NCBI GenBank assembly: GCA_001870995.2
Contig: MLAV02000016.1
Location: forward strand, 87,100-151,099
Length of the DNA stretch: 64,000 bases
Origin: Chitinophaga sp. CB10
Lineage (GTDB): Bacteria > Bacteroidota > Bacteroidia > Chitinophagales > Chitinophagaceae
Reading direction: 5' to 3'
Positions 52,227 to 61,004 of this stretch are shown here, piece by piece. A program made the translations under genes and the position numbers. The stretch's first letter is position 1. Each line of letters opens with the position of its first letter. The notes beneath the pieces were generated by a model. The model did no database searches. It was not told where the DNA came from and worked only from the letters and a program-made list of their open reading frames with translations.

Positions 52227-53420
52227 ATGCAGCCATTACCAATTTACCTGGACAATAACGCCACCACCGCCTGCGATCCGCGGGTGCTGGAAACCATGTT
52301 ACCTTACTTTACCACGCAGTATGGCAATGCGGCCAGCAGGAGCCATTCCTTTGGCTGGGTGGCGGAGGAAGCGGTGGACTATGCCCGGGAGCAGGTAGCC
52401 GCGCTGATAGGCGCTGTAAAGCAGGAAATCGTATTCACTTCCGGCGCTACGGAGGCCGTTAACCTGGCTATCAAGGGCGTTGCGGAAACCTATGCCGCTA
52501 CCGGCAACCATATTATTACCGCGGTGACGGAGCACAAAGCCGTCATAGATACCTGCAGGCGCCTGGAACAAAAGGGTTGCCAGGTAACCTGGCTGCCGGT
52601 AAACGAAGAAGGACTGGTAGCCGTGGAAGATATAGCGGCGGCCATTACCCCGCAGACCATCCTCATTGCCATCATGTACGCCAACAACGAAACGGGGGTG
52701 ATACAACCGGTAAAAGCCATCGGGGAGCTGGCCAAGGAGCGGAATATCCTCTTCTTTTGCGATGCCACGCAGGCGGTTGGGAAAATACCGGTGAATGTAC
52801 TGGAGGATGGGATTGACCTGCTGGCTTGCAGCGCCCATAAGCTGTACGGCCCCAAAGGGGTGGGCGCCTTATATGTACGCCGCAAGGGCCCCCGCGTAAG
52901 GCTCACCGCCCAGATAGACGGCGGCGGCCATGAAAGGGGCATGCGCTCCGGCACCCTGAATGTGCCCGGTATCGCCGGCTTTGGAAAGGCCTGTGAAATA
53001 TGCGGGGAAGAGATGGCATCCGAGGCCTTACGTCTCGGAGGCCTGCGCGACCATTTAGAAACCAGTTTGCTCCGGCTCGAAGCGAGTCGCCGTAATGGCA
53101 GTAACGTGCACCGACTGCCCCATACAACCAATATTTCCCTCAACTATTTAGAAGGTCAGACCCTCATTATGTCGTTTAGTAAACAGATAGCACTCAGCTC
53201 CGGATCCGCATGCACCTCCGCCTCCATGGAGCCCAGCTACGTACTGAAAGCCATGGGGCTGGACGACACCCTGGCCCGTAACGCCCTGCGGATGGGCGTT
53301 GGCAGGTTTACTACCCGGGAAGAAATCGATTTTGCCATCGATACCATTACCCATGCCGTGTTGGAAATGCGTAAGATCAGCCCCCAGTGGGAAGCATATA
53401 AATCCGGACTTGCACAATAA
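52227..53420 (+). CDS. Cysteine desulfurase (NifS/IscS family)
   Basis: A 397-residue PLP enzyme starting MQPLPIYLDNNATTACDPRV. The PLP lysine is in LLACSAHKLYGPKGVGALYV; FTSGATEAVNLAIKG and ALSSGSACTSASMEPS (active cysteine loop, IscS-like class I) are present. It releases sulfur from cysteine for Fe-S cluster and other sulfur pathways, which here could include molybdopterin. The frame reaches back to 52209, but that lies inside the promoter box. No isc or suf scaffold genes are adjacent; gldF follows 60 bases later. Confidence 0.93.
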   Translation: MQPLPIYLDNNATTACDPRVLETMLPYFTTQYGNAASRSHSFGWVAEEAVDYAREQVAALIGAVKQEIVFTSGATEAVNLAIKGVAETYAATGNHIITAVTEHKAVIDTCRRLEQKGCQVTWLPVNEEGLVAVEDIAAAITPQTILIAIMYANNETGVIQPVKAIGELAKERNILFFCDATQAVGKIPVNVLEDGIDLLACSAHKLYGPKGVGALYVRRKGPRVRLTAQIDGGGHERGMRSGTLNVPGIAGFGKACEICGEEMASEALRLGGLRDHLETSLLRLEASRRNGSNVHRLPHTTNISLNYLEGQTLIMSFSKQIALSSGSACTSASMEPSYVLKAMGLDDTLARNALRMGVGRFTTREEIDFAIDTITHAVLEMRKISPQWEAYKSGLAQ

Positions 53421-53451
53421 TAAATCCCTGAATAGCATTATCTAATAAATA

Positions 53452-53459
53452 TATATTTG
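53452..53459 (+). promoter_or_regulatory. -7 box of gldF
   Basis: TATATTTG, 21 bases before the gldF ATG, in the gap after the cysteine desulfurase gene. Confidence 0.5.
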
Positions 53460-53480
53460 CATCTTTACTAACTACTATTC

Positions 53481-54221
53481 ATGCAAGCCATCTTTAAGAA
53501 AGAGATTAACCAGTTTTTCAGCGGTATTACCGGCTATGTGGCCATCATACTGTTTTTACTGGCCAATGGATTGTTCCTGTTCGTATTTCCGGACACCAGC
53601 CTGCTGGATACAGGCTATGCCAACCTGGACCCGCTTTTTGACCTGGCGCCGCTGCTATACCTGCTCCTGATCCCGGCCATCACCATGCGCAGCTTTGCGG
53701 ATGAGTTTAAAACCGGCACCATGGAGCTGCTCAGCACCAAACCGCTCAGCGGCTGGGATGTGGTGATGGGAAAATTTTTAAGCAGCCTGCTGATCGTGGT
53801 CATTTCCCTGCTGCCAACCATCATCTATTACTTCGCCATCCGGCAACTGAGTGTAAACCCGGCCCTGCTGGACAATGGCGGCATGATCGGCTCCTATACC
53901 GGGCTGCTGCTGCTTGGTGCTACCTTTACGGCGATCGGCATCTGGTCGTCCAGCATCACGGCGAACGCCATGGTAGCCTTCCTGGTAGCGGTTTTCACCT
54001 GCTTCATCTTTTACAACGGGTTTGATGCGCTGAGTAAAATCCCTGCTTTCCAGGGCAGTGCCGACTATTACCTGCAAATGGCAGGCATCAAATTCCATTA
54101 CCTCTCCATCAGCCGCGGCGTGATTGATAGTCGCGATGTAATCTACTTCTGTAGCGTTGCCGGGCTGATGCTCTACCTGACCAAACTTTCTCTGCAACGC
54201 AAAATCTGGCAAAACGGATAA
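53481..54221 (+). CDS. gldF: Gliding motility ABC transporter permease GldF
   Basis: A 246-residue ABC-2-type permease with six membrane segments. It begins MQAIFKKEINQFFSGITGYV, the GldF start pattern, and has PAITMRSFADEFKTGTMELL, the cytoplasmic motif of these permeases. With GldG and the ATPase GldA it forms a transporter needed for gliding in Flavobacterium johnsoniae. gldG follows 6 bases downstream. gldA is not in the window, as in other genomes where it is unlinked. Confidence 0.93.
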   Translation: MQAIFKKEINQFFSGITGYVAIILFLLANGLFLFVFPDTSLLDTGYANLDPLFDLAPLLYLLLIPAITMRSFADEFKTGTMELLSTKPLSGWDVVMGKFLSSLLIVVISLLPTIIYYFAIRQLSVNPALLDNGGMIGSYTGLLLLGATFTAIGIWSSSITANAMVAFLVAVFTCFIFYNGFDALSKIPAFQGSADYYLQMAGIKFHYLSISRGVIDSRDVIYFCSVAGLMLYLTKLSLQRKIWQNG

Positions 54222-54227
54222 GGACTC

Positions 54228-55937
54228 ATGGCTACGACTATACGAAAAAAATATTTTCAGCGCGCACTGGCTGTAGTACTGCTGCTGATTGCCGTAAACA
54301 TAGGCGCCGCTTATCTGCACGGCCGGTGGGACCTCACCGCGGAAAAAAGGTACACCCTTTCCAAAAGCACCATTCAACTGCTGCGCCACCTGGATAGCCC
54401 GGTGGAAATTGAGGTGTACCTCAAAGGCGACTACCCCGCTACCTTCAAACAGCTGGCGCAGGCCACCCAGGAGCTGCTGGAAGAGTTCCGGGAATACGGG
54501 AAACAAAACCTGCGCTTCACTTTCGTCAATCCCGGCCAGGGGCTCAGCGACTCCGCCAGGATGAGATTTTTAGGCAAGCTCACGGAAAAAGGCATCATGC
54601 CTTATAATATGAAGGTCCAGGGAGATGCCAACGACAGCTACCAGGAAAAGCTGATCTTCCCGGGAGCGCTGGTGTACCATAAAGGCGATACCATCGGCGT
54701 AAACCTGCTGAAAAGCCAGGGTGGCCAGGATCCCATGCAGAGCATGAACGCTTCGGAATCCCTGCTGGAATACCAGTTTGCCAGCGCCATCAGCAAGCTC
54801 CAGGAAAAAGAAAAGCCGCTGATCGGGTACATGCTCGGCCACGGGGAATCGCTGGGGGCGGAAGTGTACGATGCGCTCACTACGCTGCAAAGCAATTACA
54901 GCCTGGATACGCTTACCCTGCAGGGGACCGCTTATATACCGAAGGATTTTGACGTGATCCTCTTTGCCAAGCCGGCAGAGACTTTCAGCGATGCGGATAA
55001 ATTCAAGATAGACCAGTATGTGATGAACGGCGGCAAGGTGATCTGGTTCATTGATGAAACCAACGCTACGCTGGACAGTTTGCAGCAGAAGCCTTCCTTC
55101 CTGGCATTTGACAGGGGGCTGAATTTGGAGGACCTGCTTTTCCGTTATGGCGTGCGTATTAACCAGGACCTCGTGCAGGACCTGCAGTCGGACGCTGTGC
55201 CCATGGTAGTGGGCAATGTGGGCAACCGGCCTCAGATCATACAACTGCCATTCCCCCTCTTTCCGCTGCTGACGCCTACCGGCGCGCATCCGATCGTAAA
55301 AAACCTGGACCTCGTGCTGAGCCACTTTGTGAGTTCCATGGATACCGTGCGTACGGAAGGATTGAAAAAAACGATATTGCTGACCAGCAGCCGCACCACG
55401 CGCACCATCCGCGTGCCGGCGGAGATCAGCTGGGAGATGCTGAAAACGCAACCGAACCCGAGGGACTACCGGCAGCAGCACCTGGCTACGGCCGTATTGC
55501 TGGAAGGGCATTTCACTTCCCTGTTCCGCAACCGCATCGATCCCAGGCTGGCGGCTGAAATGGAAGTAGCGAGCCGCACGCCGTACAAAGCGCAAACGGA
55601 TACGGCCAATGCGATGATCGTGGTGAGCGACGGCGACCTGATCGCCAACGCCGTATCCCGGAAAGAAGGGCCGCTGCAAATGGGTATCAACGAATACAAT
55701 CCCGGTTACGCCTTTGCCAATAAGGAGTTTATGCTCAACTGCCTGGAGTTTTTGACCGGCAAGCACGGCATTATGGAAAGCCGTAACAAAGAAATAACAT
55801 TACGCCTCCTCGATGCGGAGAAGGTAAAAAAGGAAAAAACAAAATGGCAGGCTATCTGCTTTATAGTACCCGTTGGCATGGTATTATTATTCGCGATGGT
55901 TTTCCTGTTTGTAAGACAACGCAAGTTCGCAGAATAG
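54228..55937 (+). CDS. gldG: Gliding motility ABC transporter component GldG
   Basis: A 569-residue protein with an N-terminal membrane segment (about 12-31), a long extracytoplasmic auxiliary domain and a C-terminal membrane segment (about 545-563). Features of the GldG/ABC-auxiliary family: RWDLTAEKRYTLSKST, LLEEFREYG, YMLGHGESLGAEVYDAL and GGKVIWFIDETNATLDSL. It is the partner of GldF in one operon. Confidence 0.93.
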   Translation: MATTIRKKYFQRALAVVLLLIAVNIGAAYLHGRWDLTAEKRYTLSKSTIQLLRHLDSPVEIEVYLKGDYPATFKQLAQATQELLEEFREYGKQNLRFTFVNPGQGLSDSARMRFLGKLTEKGIMPYNMKVQGDANDSYQEKLIFPGALVYHKGDTIGVNLLKSQGGQDPMQSMNASESLLEYQFASAISKLQEKEKPLIGYMLGHGESLGAEVYDALTTLQSNYSLDTLTLQGTAYIPKDFDVILFAKPAETFSDADKFKIDQYVMNGGKVIWFIDETNATLDSLQQKPSFLAFDRGLNLEDLLFRYGVRINQDLVQDLQSDAVPMVVGNVGNRPQIIQLPFPLFPLLTPTGAHPIVKNLDLVLSHFVSSMDTVRTEGLKKTILLTSSRTTRTIRVPAEISWEMLKTQPNPRDYRQQHLATAVLLEGHFTSLFRNRIDPRLAAEMEVASRTPYKAQTDTANAMIVVSDGDLIANAVSRKEGPLQMGINEYNPGYAFANKEFMLNCLEFLTGKHGIMESRNKEITLRLLDAEKVKKEKTKWQAICFIVPVGMVLLFAMVFLFVRQRKFAE

Positions 55938-55954
55938 ATCAGGCGTAACTTGAT

Positions 55955-55962
55955 TATATTTG
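55955..55962 (+). promoter_or_regulatory. -7 box of the TerC family gene
   Basis: TATATTTG, 27 bases before the ATG at 55990. It overlaps an upstream in-frame start at 55960, which is therefore unlikely. Confidence 0.55.
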
Positions 55963-55989
55963 CTGTTCACAAATTTAAACACCTGTCAC

Positions 55990-56928
55990 ATGACACCCAC
56001 GCAGTGGACATACCTGATATTCGGCATTGTGGTTACTGTAGCCCTGATTTTTGACCTTGGCCTGCTTAGCAAGAAAAATGAACAGATGACCATCAAAAAG
56101 GCGCTGATCCAGACTTGCTTCTGGGTGAGCCTGTCCCTGTTGTTCTTTGGTTTCATGTGGTATGAGGACGGCCACGATCCGGCGCTTGCTTACCTGAGCG
56201 CCTATTTGATGGAGTGGTCGCTATCGATTGATAATATATTCGTTTTCATTTTAATATTCGGATATTTTAAAATAAAAGAGGAAAGTTATGCCCGGGTTTT
56301 GCTGATAGGGATTTTGATGGCTATCGTTTTCCGTGCTATATTTATCAGCCTCGGTGTGGTATTGATCCACAAATTTGAGTGGATTCTCTACATCTTCGGG
56401 CTGTTCCTTATCTACACCGGCGTGAAGATGTTTACCGCCAAAGAGGAAGATGAATTTAACCCGCAGGACAACATGGCGTTGCGATTCATCAGCAAGTACA
56501 TGCGGTGGACTACAGAAGATCCGCAGGGTAAATTTTTAATAAAGCGTAGTGGTAAGACCTACCTGACCACGTTATCTGTGGTAGTGGTGATGCTGGCATT
56601 TACGGATATCGTGTTTGCGCTGGATTCCATCCCGGCTGTATTTGCCATTTCGCAGGACCCGATGGTGGTGTTTACCTCCAATATTTTTGCGGTACTGGGT
56701 TTGAGGTCATTATTTTTCCTGCTGCGGGGCGCAGTGGATAAGTTTGATTATCTGCCGCAGGGCATTGCAATTGTATTAGTATTTATTGGTCTTAAAATGC
56801 TCGCAGAGTATTTTATTCATATACCCGTGTACGTATCACTGATCGTGATTGTAGTATGCCTTGGGGGTTCTATTCTTTATTCCCTTTACCATGACAAGAA
56901 AGAATTACCGAAAGGACAAGTGAAGTAA
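55990..56928 (+). CDS. TerC/Alx family membrane protein
   Basis: A 312-residue polytopic inner-membrane protein of the TerC superfamily, starting MTPTQWTYLIFG. The two conserved acidic motifs lie in membrane helices: MEWSLSIDNIFVF and FTDIVFALDSIPAVFAI. A cytoplasmic loop with KMFTAKEEDEFNPQDN separates them. Relatives include E. coli Alx, linked to manganese and alkaline pH; transport substrate here is inferred to be a divalent metal at best. Regulation by the yybP-ykoY riboswitch is not seen upstream; the leader is too short. Confidence 0.88.
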   Translation: MTPTQWTYLIFGIVVTVALIFDLGLLSKKNEQMTIKKALIQTCFWVSLSLLFFGFMWYEDGHDPALAYLSAYLMEWSLSIDNIFVFILIFGYFKIKEESYARVLLIGILMAIVFRAIFISLGVVLIHKFEWILYIFGLFLIYTGVKMFTAKEEDEFNPQDNMALRFISKYMRWTTEDPQGKFLIKRSGKTYLTTLSVVVVMLAFTDIVFALDSIPAVFAISQDPMVVFTSNIFAVLGLRSLFFLLRGAVDKFDYLPQGIAIVLVFIGLKMLAEYFIHIPVYVSLIVIVVCLGGSILYSLYHDKKELPKGQVK

Positions 56929-56964
56929 AAGGCAGCTGCCAGAAAACGTTTTTGCAGCCGCCAA

Positions 56965-59475
56965 GTGATTATTCAAACTGATAAAAACGTGTATAACGCA
57001 GCGAGTATCAACAAAGTCCTGAAAGGAGAGTTGTTGCAGGAAACAGGATTTTCAGAGATCGATCATCTATTGCTGGATAGCCGTAAGCTGATATTTCCGG
57101 AAACATCCGTCTTTATTCCGCTGGTGAGCGCCAGGAGAAACGCCCACCAGTATATTGAAGAGCTTTACAAGAAGGGTGTCAGCAACTTTATCATCAGTGA
57201 GCCTGTGCCATTGGAGAAATATCCCAAAGCCAACTTTATCCTGGTTAAAGACACGCTCCACGCGTTGCATACGCTGGTAGCGTGGCATCGTCAGCAGTTT
57301 CACATCCCGGTGATTGGTATCACCGGCAGCAACGGGAAGACCATCGTCAAAGAATGGCTGTTCCAGTTGCTGGAAAAGGACTACAACATTGTACGCAGTC
57401 CGAAAAGCTACAACTCACAAATCGGAGTACCGCTATCTGTCTGGCAGATGCAGCCGGAACACCAGCTGGCTATTTTCGAGGCCGGCATTTCCCAGCCAGG
57501 GGAAATGGTGAACCTGGAAAAGATCATACGCCCTACCATTGGCATTTTCACCAATATCGGCGAAGCGCACAGCGAAGGGTTTCTGAACATACGCCAAAAA
57601 ATAAATGAGAAGCTCGTCCTCTTTATGAAGAGTGACATACTCATTTACAGTAAGGATTACCTGGTGCTGAACGAGTGCGTACTGTCTTACCACAACCAAC
57701 TGGAAGAAGGCCCTGAACTGTTTTCCTGGTCCAGGAAAACGGATGCCGACCTGCGCATTACCAGTACGGATAAGCACGATCATCATACCCGCATCGAAGC
57801 GCTGTATAAAGGCGAACACCTGGAAATCCGCATTCCGTTTACGGATGAGGGCTCCGTGGAAAACGCCATACACTGCTGGGCGCTGATGCTCTACCTGGGC
57901 AAGGAACAGGAGGTGATCCAACAGCGGATGGACCTGCTGAGCAACATCGCCATGCGCCTGGAATTGAAGCAGGGGATCAACAATTGCTCCATCATCAACG
58001 ATGCCTATAACCTGGACCTGGGCTCGCTCACCATTGCGCTGGACTTCCTGCAGCAGCAACAGCAGCACCAGGTGCGCACCGTTATCCTCAGCGATATCCT
58101 GCAAAGCGGCAAGAGCGATGCTTCCCTGTATGAGGAAGTAGCGGGGCTGCTGCGCCAGAACGGGATCAATAAGCTGATCGCCATCGGTAAAAATATTTCC
58201 CGCGAAAAGAAAATATTCCAGCAGGTGGAGGGCCTGAAATCATGGTTCTATAACACTACCGACGAGTTTACGCAACAATTCAACGGGGACGATTTCCAGT
58301 ACGAAACCATACTGGTAAAAGGCGCCCGTGTGTTCGAATTTGAGCGTATCGGCAAACTGCTGGAGCAAAAGGCCCATCAGACCATCCTGGAAATCAACCT
58401 CAGCGCCATTTCACATAACGTGAAGCATTACCAGTCGCTGCTGAAGCCAAATACCAAGGTGATGGCCATGGTGAAAGCGTTTTCCTACGGCAGCGGCAGT
58501 TTTGAAATTGCCAACCTGCTGCAGTTCCACGGCATCGATTACCTGGCCGTGGCCTATGCGGACGAAGGGGTAGAGCTGCGCAGATCCGGCATTACCATGC
58601 CTATCATGGTGATGAACCCCGAACCGGCCAGCTTTGACGCGATCCTGCACTGGAACCTGGAACCGGAGATTTATTCCATGGGCACATTAATGCAGTTCCA
58701 GGAAGAGGTAATTGCTGCCGGCAAAACGGAGTTTCCCGTACACATTAAGCTGGATACCGGTATGCACCGCCTGGGATTCGTGAAAAAGGACCTGCCTGAG
58801 CTGATCAGCGTGCTGACGGCCAGTTCCACTTTCAGGGTGCAATCCGTATTCTCCCACCTGGCAGCCAGCGAAGACCCTGCACAGGATGCGTTTACGCAGC
58901 AGCAGGGCCGCCTCTTTTACGAGATGAGCCACGAACTGCAAAAGGCGTTGGGGTATTTTGTGATCCGTCATATCGCCAACAGCGCCGCTATCACCCGCCA
59001 CCCTGACCTGCAGCTGGATATGGTGCGACTGGGAATTGGGATGTATGGCATCGACAGCGCGATGGATATACAGGACCAGTTGCGGAACGTCAGCACCCTG
59101 AAAACGACCATTGCCCAGCTCAAAGAGCTGGAACCCGGGGAAACTGTGGGTTATGGCCGCCGCTGGGAAGCCGCCAAACCAGCTGTAACTGCCACGGTGC
59201 GAATTGGTTATGCGGACGGTTATAGTCGCCGTATGGGGAACGGCAACGGGAAAATGCTGATCAGGGGCAAACTGGCGCCGGTAATCGGCGTGGTGGCCAT
59301 GGATATGTGTATGCTGGATGTGACCCACATCCCGGACGCTGCTGAAGGCGATGAAGTGATTGTATTTGGCCAGGACCTGCCGGTACAGGAGCTTGCGAAA
59401 TGGGCGGACACCATTCCCTACGAAATATTAACAGGAATTTCACAACGGGTAAAAAGAGTATATTTCCAGGAATAG
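56965..59475 (+). CDS. Bifunctional MurF-type ligase / alanine racemase
   Basis: An 836-residue fusion known in Bacteroidota. Residues 1-455 form a Mur ligase domain with ATP loop GITGSNGKTIVKEW (Lys125), and FEAGISQPGEMVNLEK. Residues 465-836 are an alanine racemase: PLP lysine Lys504 in MAMVKAFSYGSG, and Tyr749 in RIGYADGYSRRMG, the second catalytic base. It thus couples D-Ala supply with D-Ala-D-Ala addition. The ligase loop has Ile-Val where MurF has Thr-Thr, and the window has a separate canonical murF. The start is a GTG at 56965. Confidence 0.92.
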   Translation: MIIQTDKNVYNAASINKVLKGELLQETGFSEIDHLLLDSRKLIFPETSVFIPLVSARRNAHQYIEELYKKGVSNFIISEPVPLEKYPKANFILVKDTLHALHTLVAWHRQQFHIPVIGITGSNGKTIVKEWLFQLLEKDYNIVRSPKSYNSQIGVPLSVWQMQPEHQLAIFEAGISQPGEMVNLEKIIRPTIGIFTNIGEAHSEGFLNIRQKINEKLVLFMKSDILIYSKDYLVLNECVLSYHNQLEEGPELFSWSRKTDADLRITSTDKHDHHTRIEALYKGEHLEIRIPFTDEGSVENAIHCWALMLYLGKEQEVIQQRMDLLSNIAMRLELKQGINNCSIINDAYNLDLGSLTIALDFLQQQQQHQVRTVILSDILQSGKSDASLYEEVAGLLRQNGINKLIAIGKNISREKKIFQQVEGLKSWFYNTTDEFTQQFNGDDFQYETILVKGARVFEFERIGKLLEQKAHQTILEINLSAISHNVKHYQSLLKPNTKVMAMVKAFSYGSGSFEIANLLQFHGIDYLAVAYADEGVELRRSGITMPIMVMNPEPASFDAILHWNLEPEIYSMGTLMQFQEEVIAAGKTEFPVHIKLDTGMHRLGFVKKDLPELISVLTASSTFRVQSVFSHLAASEDPAQDAFTQQQGRLFYEMSHELQKALGYFVIRHIANSAAITRHPDLQLDMVRLGIGMYGIDSAMDIQDQLRNVSTLKTTIAQLKELEPGETVGYGRRWEAAKPAVTATVRIGYADGYSRRMGNGNGKMLIRGKLAPVIGVVAMDMCMLDVTHIPDAAEGDEVIVFGQDLPVQELAKWADTIPYEILTGISQRVKRVYFQE

Positions 59476-59518
59476 AGAACTTGCAAGAGGTTTGATTTCC
59501 GACTTTGAAATAAACCAT

Positions 59519-59526
59519 TATTTTTG
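59519..59526 (+). promoter_or_regulatory. -7 box of lspA
   Basis: TATTTTTG, 18 bases before the TTG start codon of lspA. Confidence 0.5.
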
Positions 59527-59544
59527 ATAAAATTTTAATGTCAA

Positions 59545-60207
59545 TTGAAGTATCGTCACATTCTGCTTATTGTCTTACTCATCCTGGTTGTTGACCAGTC
59601 TTTGAAGTTTTGGATCAAGACACATATGTTCATGCAGCAGGAATATATCATATTCCCTAACTGGTTCCGCATACATTTCATTGAAAATGAAGGGATGGCG
59701 TATGGACTTAAATTTGGTGGCGACTTCGGGAAGATTTTCCTGACATTATTCCGCCTGGTGGCCGTTGTATTCGGCTTTTATTACCTGAACAAGCTGGTAA
59801 AGGAGAAGTACCACAAAGGCCTGCTGATCTGCGGTGCGCTGATCCTGGCCGGTGCTGCCGGTAACCTGATCGACAGTATGTTCTACGGGTTGATCTTTAA
59901 CGACAGTGTGGGGTACGAAGTGGCCAGGTTTATGCCGGAAGGCGGCGGCTACGGCAGTTTCCTCCATGGCCGGGTGGTAGATATGCTCTACTTCCCGCTG
60001 TACGAGGGCTACCTGCCCAGTTGGGTGCCGTTTAAAGGAGGCGATTATTTCGTGTTCTTCCGCCCGGTGTTCAACGTCGCTGATGCGGCCATTTCCGTTG
60101 GGGTGGTGACGATCCTGTTGTTCCAGAAGCGATTCTTTGCGGCGCATACGCATGCAAAGCAGCCAAAAGAAACGGGTAATACTGTTACCAATGATCATGT
60201 AGCGTAA
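59545..60207 (+). CDS. lspA: Lipoprotein signal peptidase LspA
   Basis: A 220-residue inner-membrane aspartyl peptidase (SPII) that removes lipoprotein signals, needed for the many lipoproteins encoded here. The catalytic aspartates are Asp110 (AAGNLIDSMFYG) and Asp180 (FNVADAAISVG); FIENEGMAYG is also conserved. It is somewhat longer than enterobacterial LspA because of an insertion (about 115-165). The start is TTG (MKYRHILLIVLL); a nearby ATG at 59538 is out of frame. Confidence 0.95.
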   Translation: MKYRHILLIVLLILVVDQSLKFWIKTHMFMQQEYIIFPNWFRIHFIENEGMAYGLKFGGDFGKIFLTLFRLVAVVFGFYYLNKLVKEKYHKGLLICGALILAGAAGNLIDSMFYGLIFNDSVGYEVARFMPEGGGYGSFLHGRVVDMLYFPLYEGYLPSWVPFKGGDYFVFFRPVFNVADAAISVGVVTILLFQKRFFAAHTHAKQPKETGNTVTNDHVA

Positions 60208-60231
60208 TACGCCACTTTTATAATAAAAGAG

Positions 60232-60264
60232 ACCCGGAGGGATTAAATTCCTCTGGGTTTTTTA
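60232..60264 (+). terminator. Terminator after lspA
   Basis: A 9-bp stem (60232-60240 with 60250-60258, one G-U pair), a 9-base loop and a T tract. Confidence 0.88.
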
Positions 60265-60290
60265 TTTTCGGTGCAAAATCATATCGAGGA

Positions 60291-60743
60291 ATGAGAAAAA
60301 TCTGCTTACTGCTAACCCTTTGCTGTAGCCTGCGTATCGCCTATGCCCAGAAAGCGCCTGATTTCCAGGGCACTGACCTGAACGGGAAAAGCATACAGCT
60401 GACCGATTATAAAGGCAAATATGTGTTACTGGACTTCTGGGCCTCCTGGTGCCATCCCTGCATGGAAAAGGTGCCGCTGCTGAAGAAGATAAGAAGGAGT
60501 TACCCTGAAAATAAGCTGGCGATGATCGGCATCAGCCTGGACAGAAGCAAGGCTGCCGCCCAGCAGACGGTGAAGGCCAAAGGCATGAACTGGACGCATA
60601 TTTATGATCCGAAGACTATTCCCGGCGCTTATGGCGTGTTTTATATACCGATGGTGTATTTGATTGACCCGAACGGGAAAGTGGTGTATAATAATGACAG
60701 GCAGACGGAGGAGGAGCTGCTGCGGATACTGGAAAGAATGTAG
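60291..60743 (+). CDS. TlpA-like periplasmic thioredoxin-fold protein
   Basis: A 150-residue exported thioredoxin-like protein. The signal peptide ends near AYAQ (residue 20). The redox motif is WCHPC (Cys54, Cys57) in LLDFWASWCHPCMEKVPLL, and the cis-proline region is FYIPMVYLIDPNGKV. It resembles TlpA/ResA family reductases that keep periplasmic cysteines, such as cytochrome c apo-forms, reduced. Monocistronic. Confidence 0.9.
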   Translation: MRKICLLLTLCCSLRIAYAQKAPDFQGTDLNGKSIQLTDYKGKYVLLDFWASWCHPCMEKVPLLKKIRRSYPENKLAMIGISLDRSKAAAQQTVKAKGMNWTHIYDPKTIPGAYGVFYIPMVYLIDPNGKVVYNNDRQTEEELLRILERM

Positions 60744-60836
60744 CGCCTGAAGCGCTGCTGTGGTCAAAAGATCCCCTGGAGAAGCATAATTTCCTCATTG
60801 ATTTCCAACCTATTAAGAAATATTTTCCTATTTCGC

Positions 60837-60867
60837 TTTGAAATAAAAAAAAGCCGCGCTACATTTG
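60837..60867 (+). promoter_or_regulatory. Near-consensus promoter of the uORF-receptor transcript
   Basis: TTTG (60837-60840), a 19-base spacer, then TACATTTG (60860-60867): the best match in the window to the Bacteroidota -33/-7 consensus. Transcription should start near 60871, giving a leader of about 125 bases to the receptor ATG. Confidence 0.8.
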
Positions 60868-60888
60868 TCTACCAATTCTATAGACTAT

Positions 60889-60933
60889 ATGGCTTTCAAA
60901 AATAAAATGCGGTATATAACAGGTCGATGTTGA
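60889..60933 (+). CDS. Candidate leader peptide uORF1 (14 residues, ends Arg-Cys)
   Basis: An ATG about 18 bases after the predicted transcription start encodes MAFKNKMRYITGRC and stops at TGA 60931-60933. The stop lies in the stem of a small hairpin (GTC/GAC plus GTTG/CAAC, 60923-60947). It overlaps uORF2 by sharing bases 60927-60933. The closing Arg-Cys before the stop recalls cysteine-sensing leader peptides of other phyla. Coding is inferred from position and arrangement only. Confidence 0.4.
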   Translation: MAFKNKMRYITGRC

Positions 60934-61004
60934 TCTCCGGCAACGACACGCACCCCTTTTATTCAATCAATAATCTAATTTTTCACACGCACTTTTATGC
61001 ATAA
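60927..61004 (+). CDS. Candidate uORF2 overlapping uORF1 and the receptor start
   Basis: A 25-codon frame starting at ATG 60927, inside the last codons of uORF1, and ending at TAA 61002-61004, eight bases past the first base of the receptor ATG (60997). The peptide starts MLISGNDTHPFYS. The two overlaps form a chain that would let ribosomes terminate and reinitiate stepwise into the receptor gene, or block it. No evidence beyond the arrangement. Confidence 0.3.
   Translation: MLISGNDTHPFYSINNLIFHTHFYA

Noticed and set aside
55938..55990. yybP-ykoY (manganese) riboswitch before the TerC gene
   Set aside because: The promoter box at 55955 leaves a leader of only about 25 bases, too short for the aptamer.
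60868..60996. Metabolite riboswitch before the TonB receptor
   Set aside because: I could not fit cobalamin, TPP, SAM or other known aptamer cores; the overlapping short ORFs explain the leader better.
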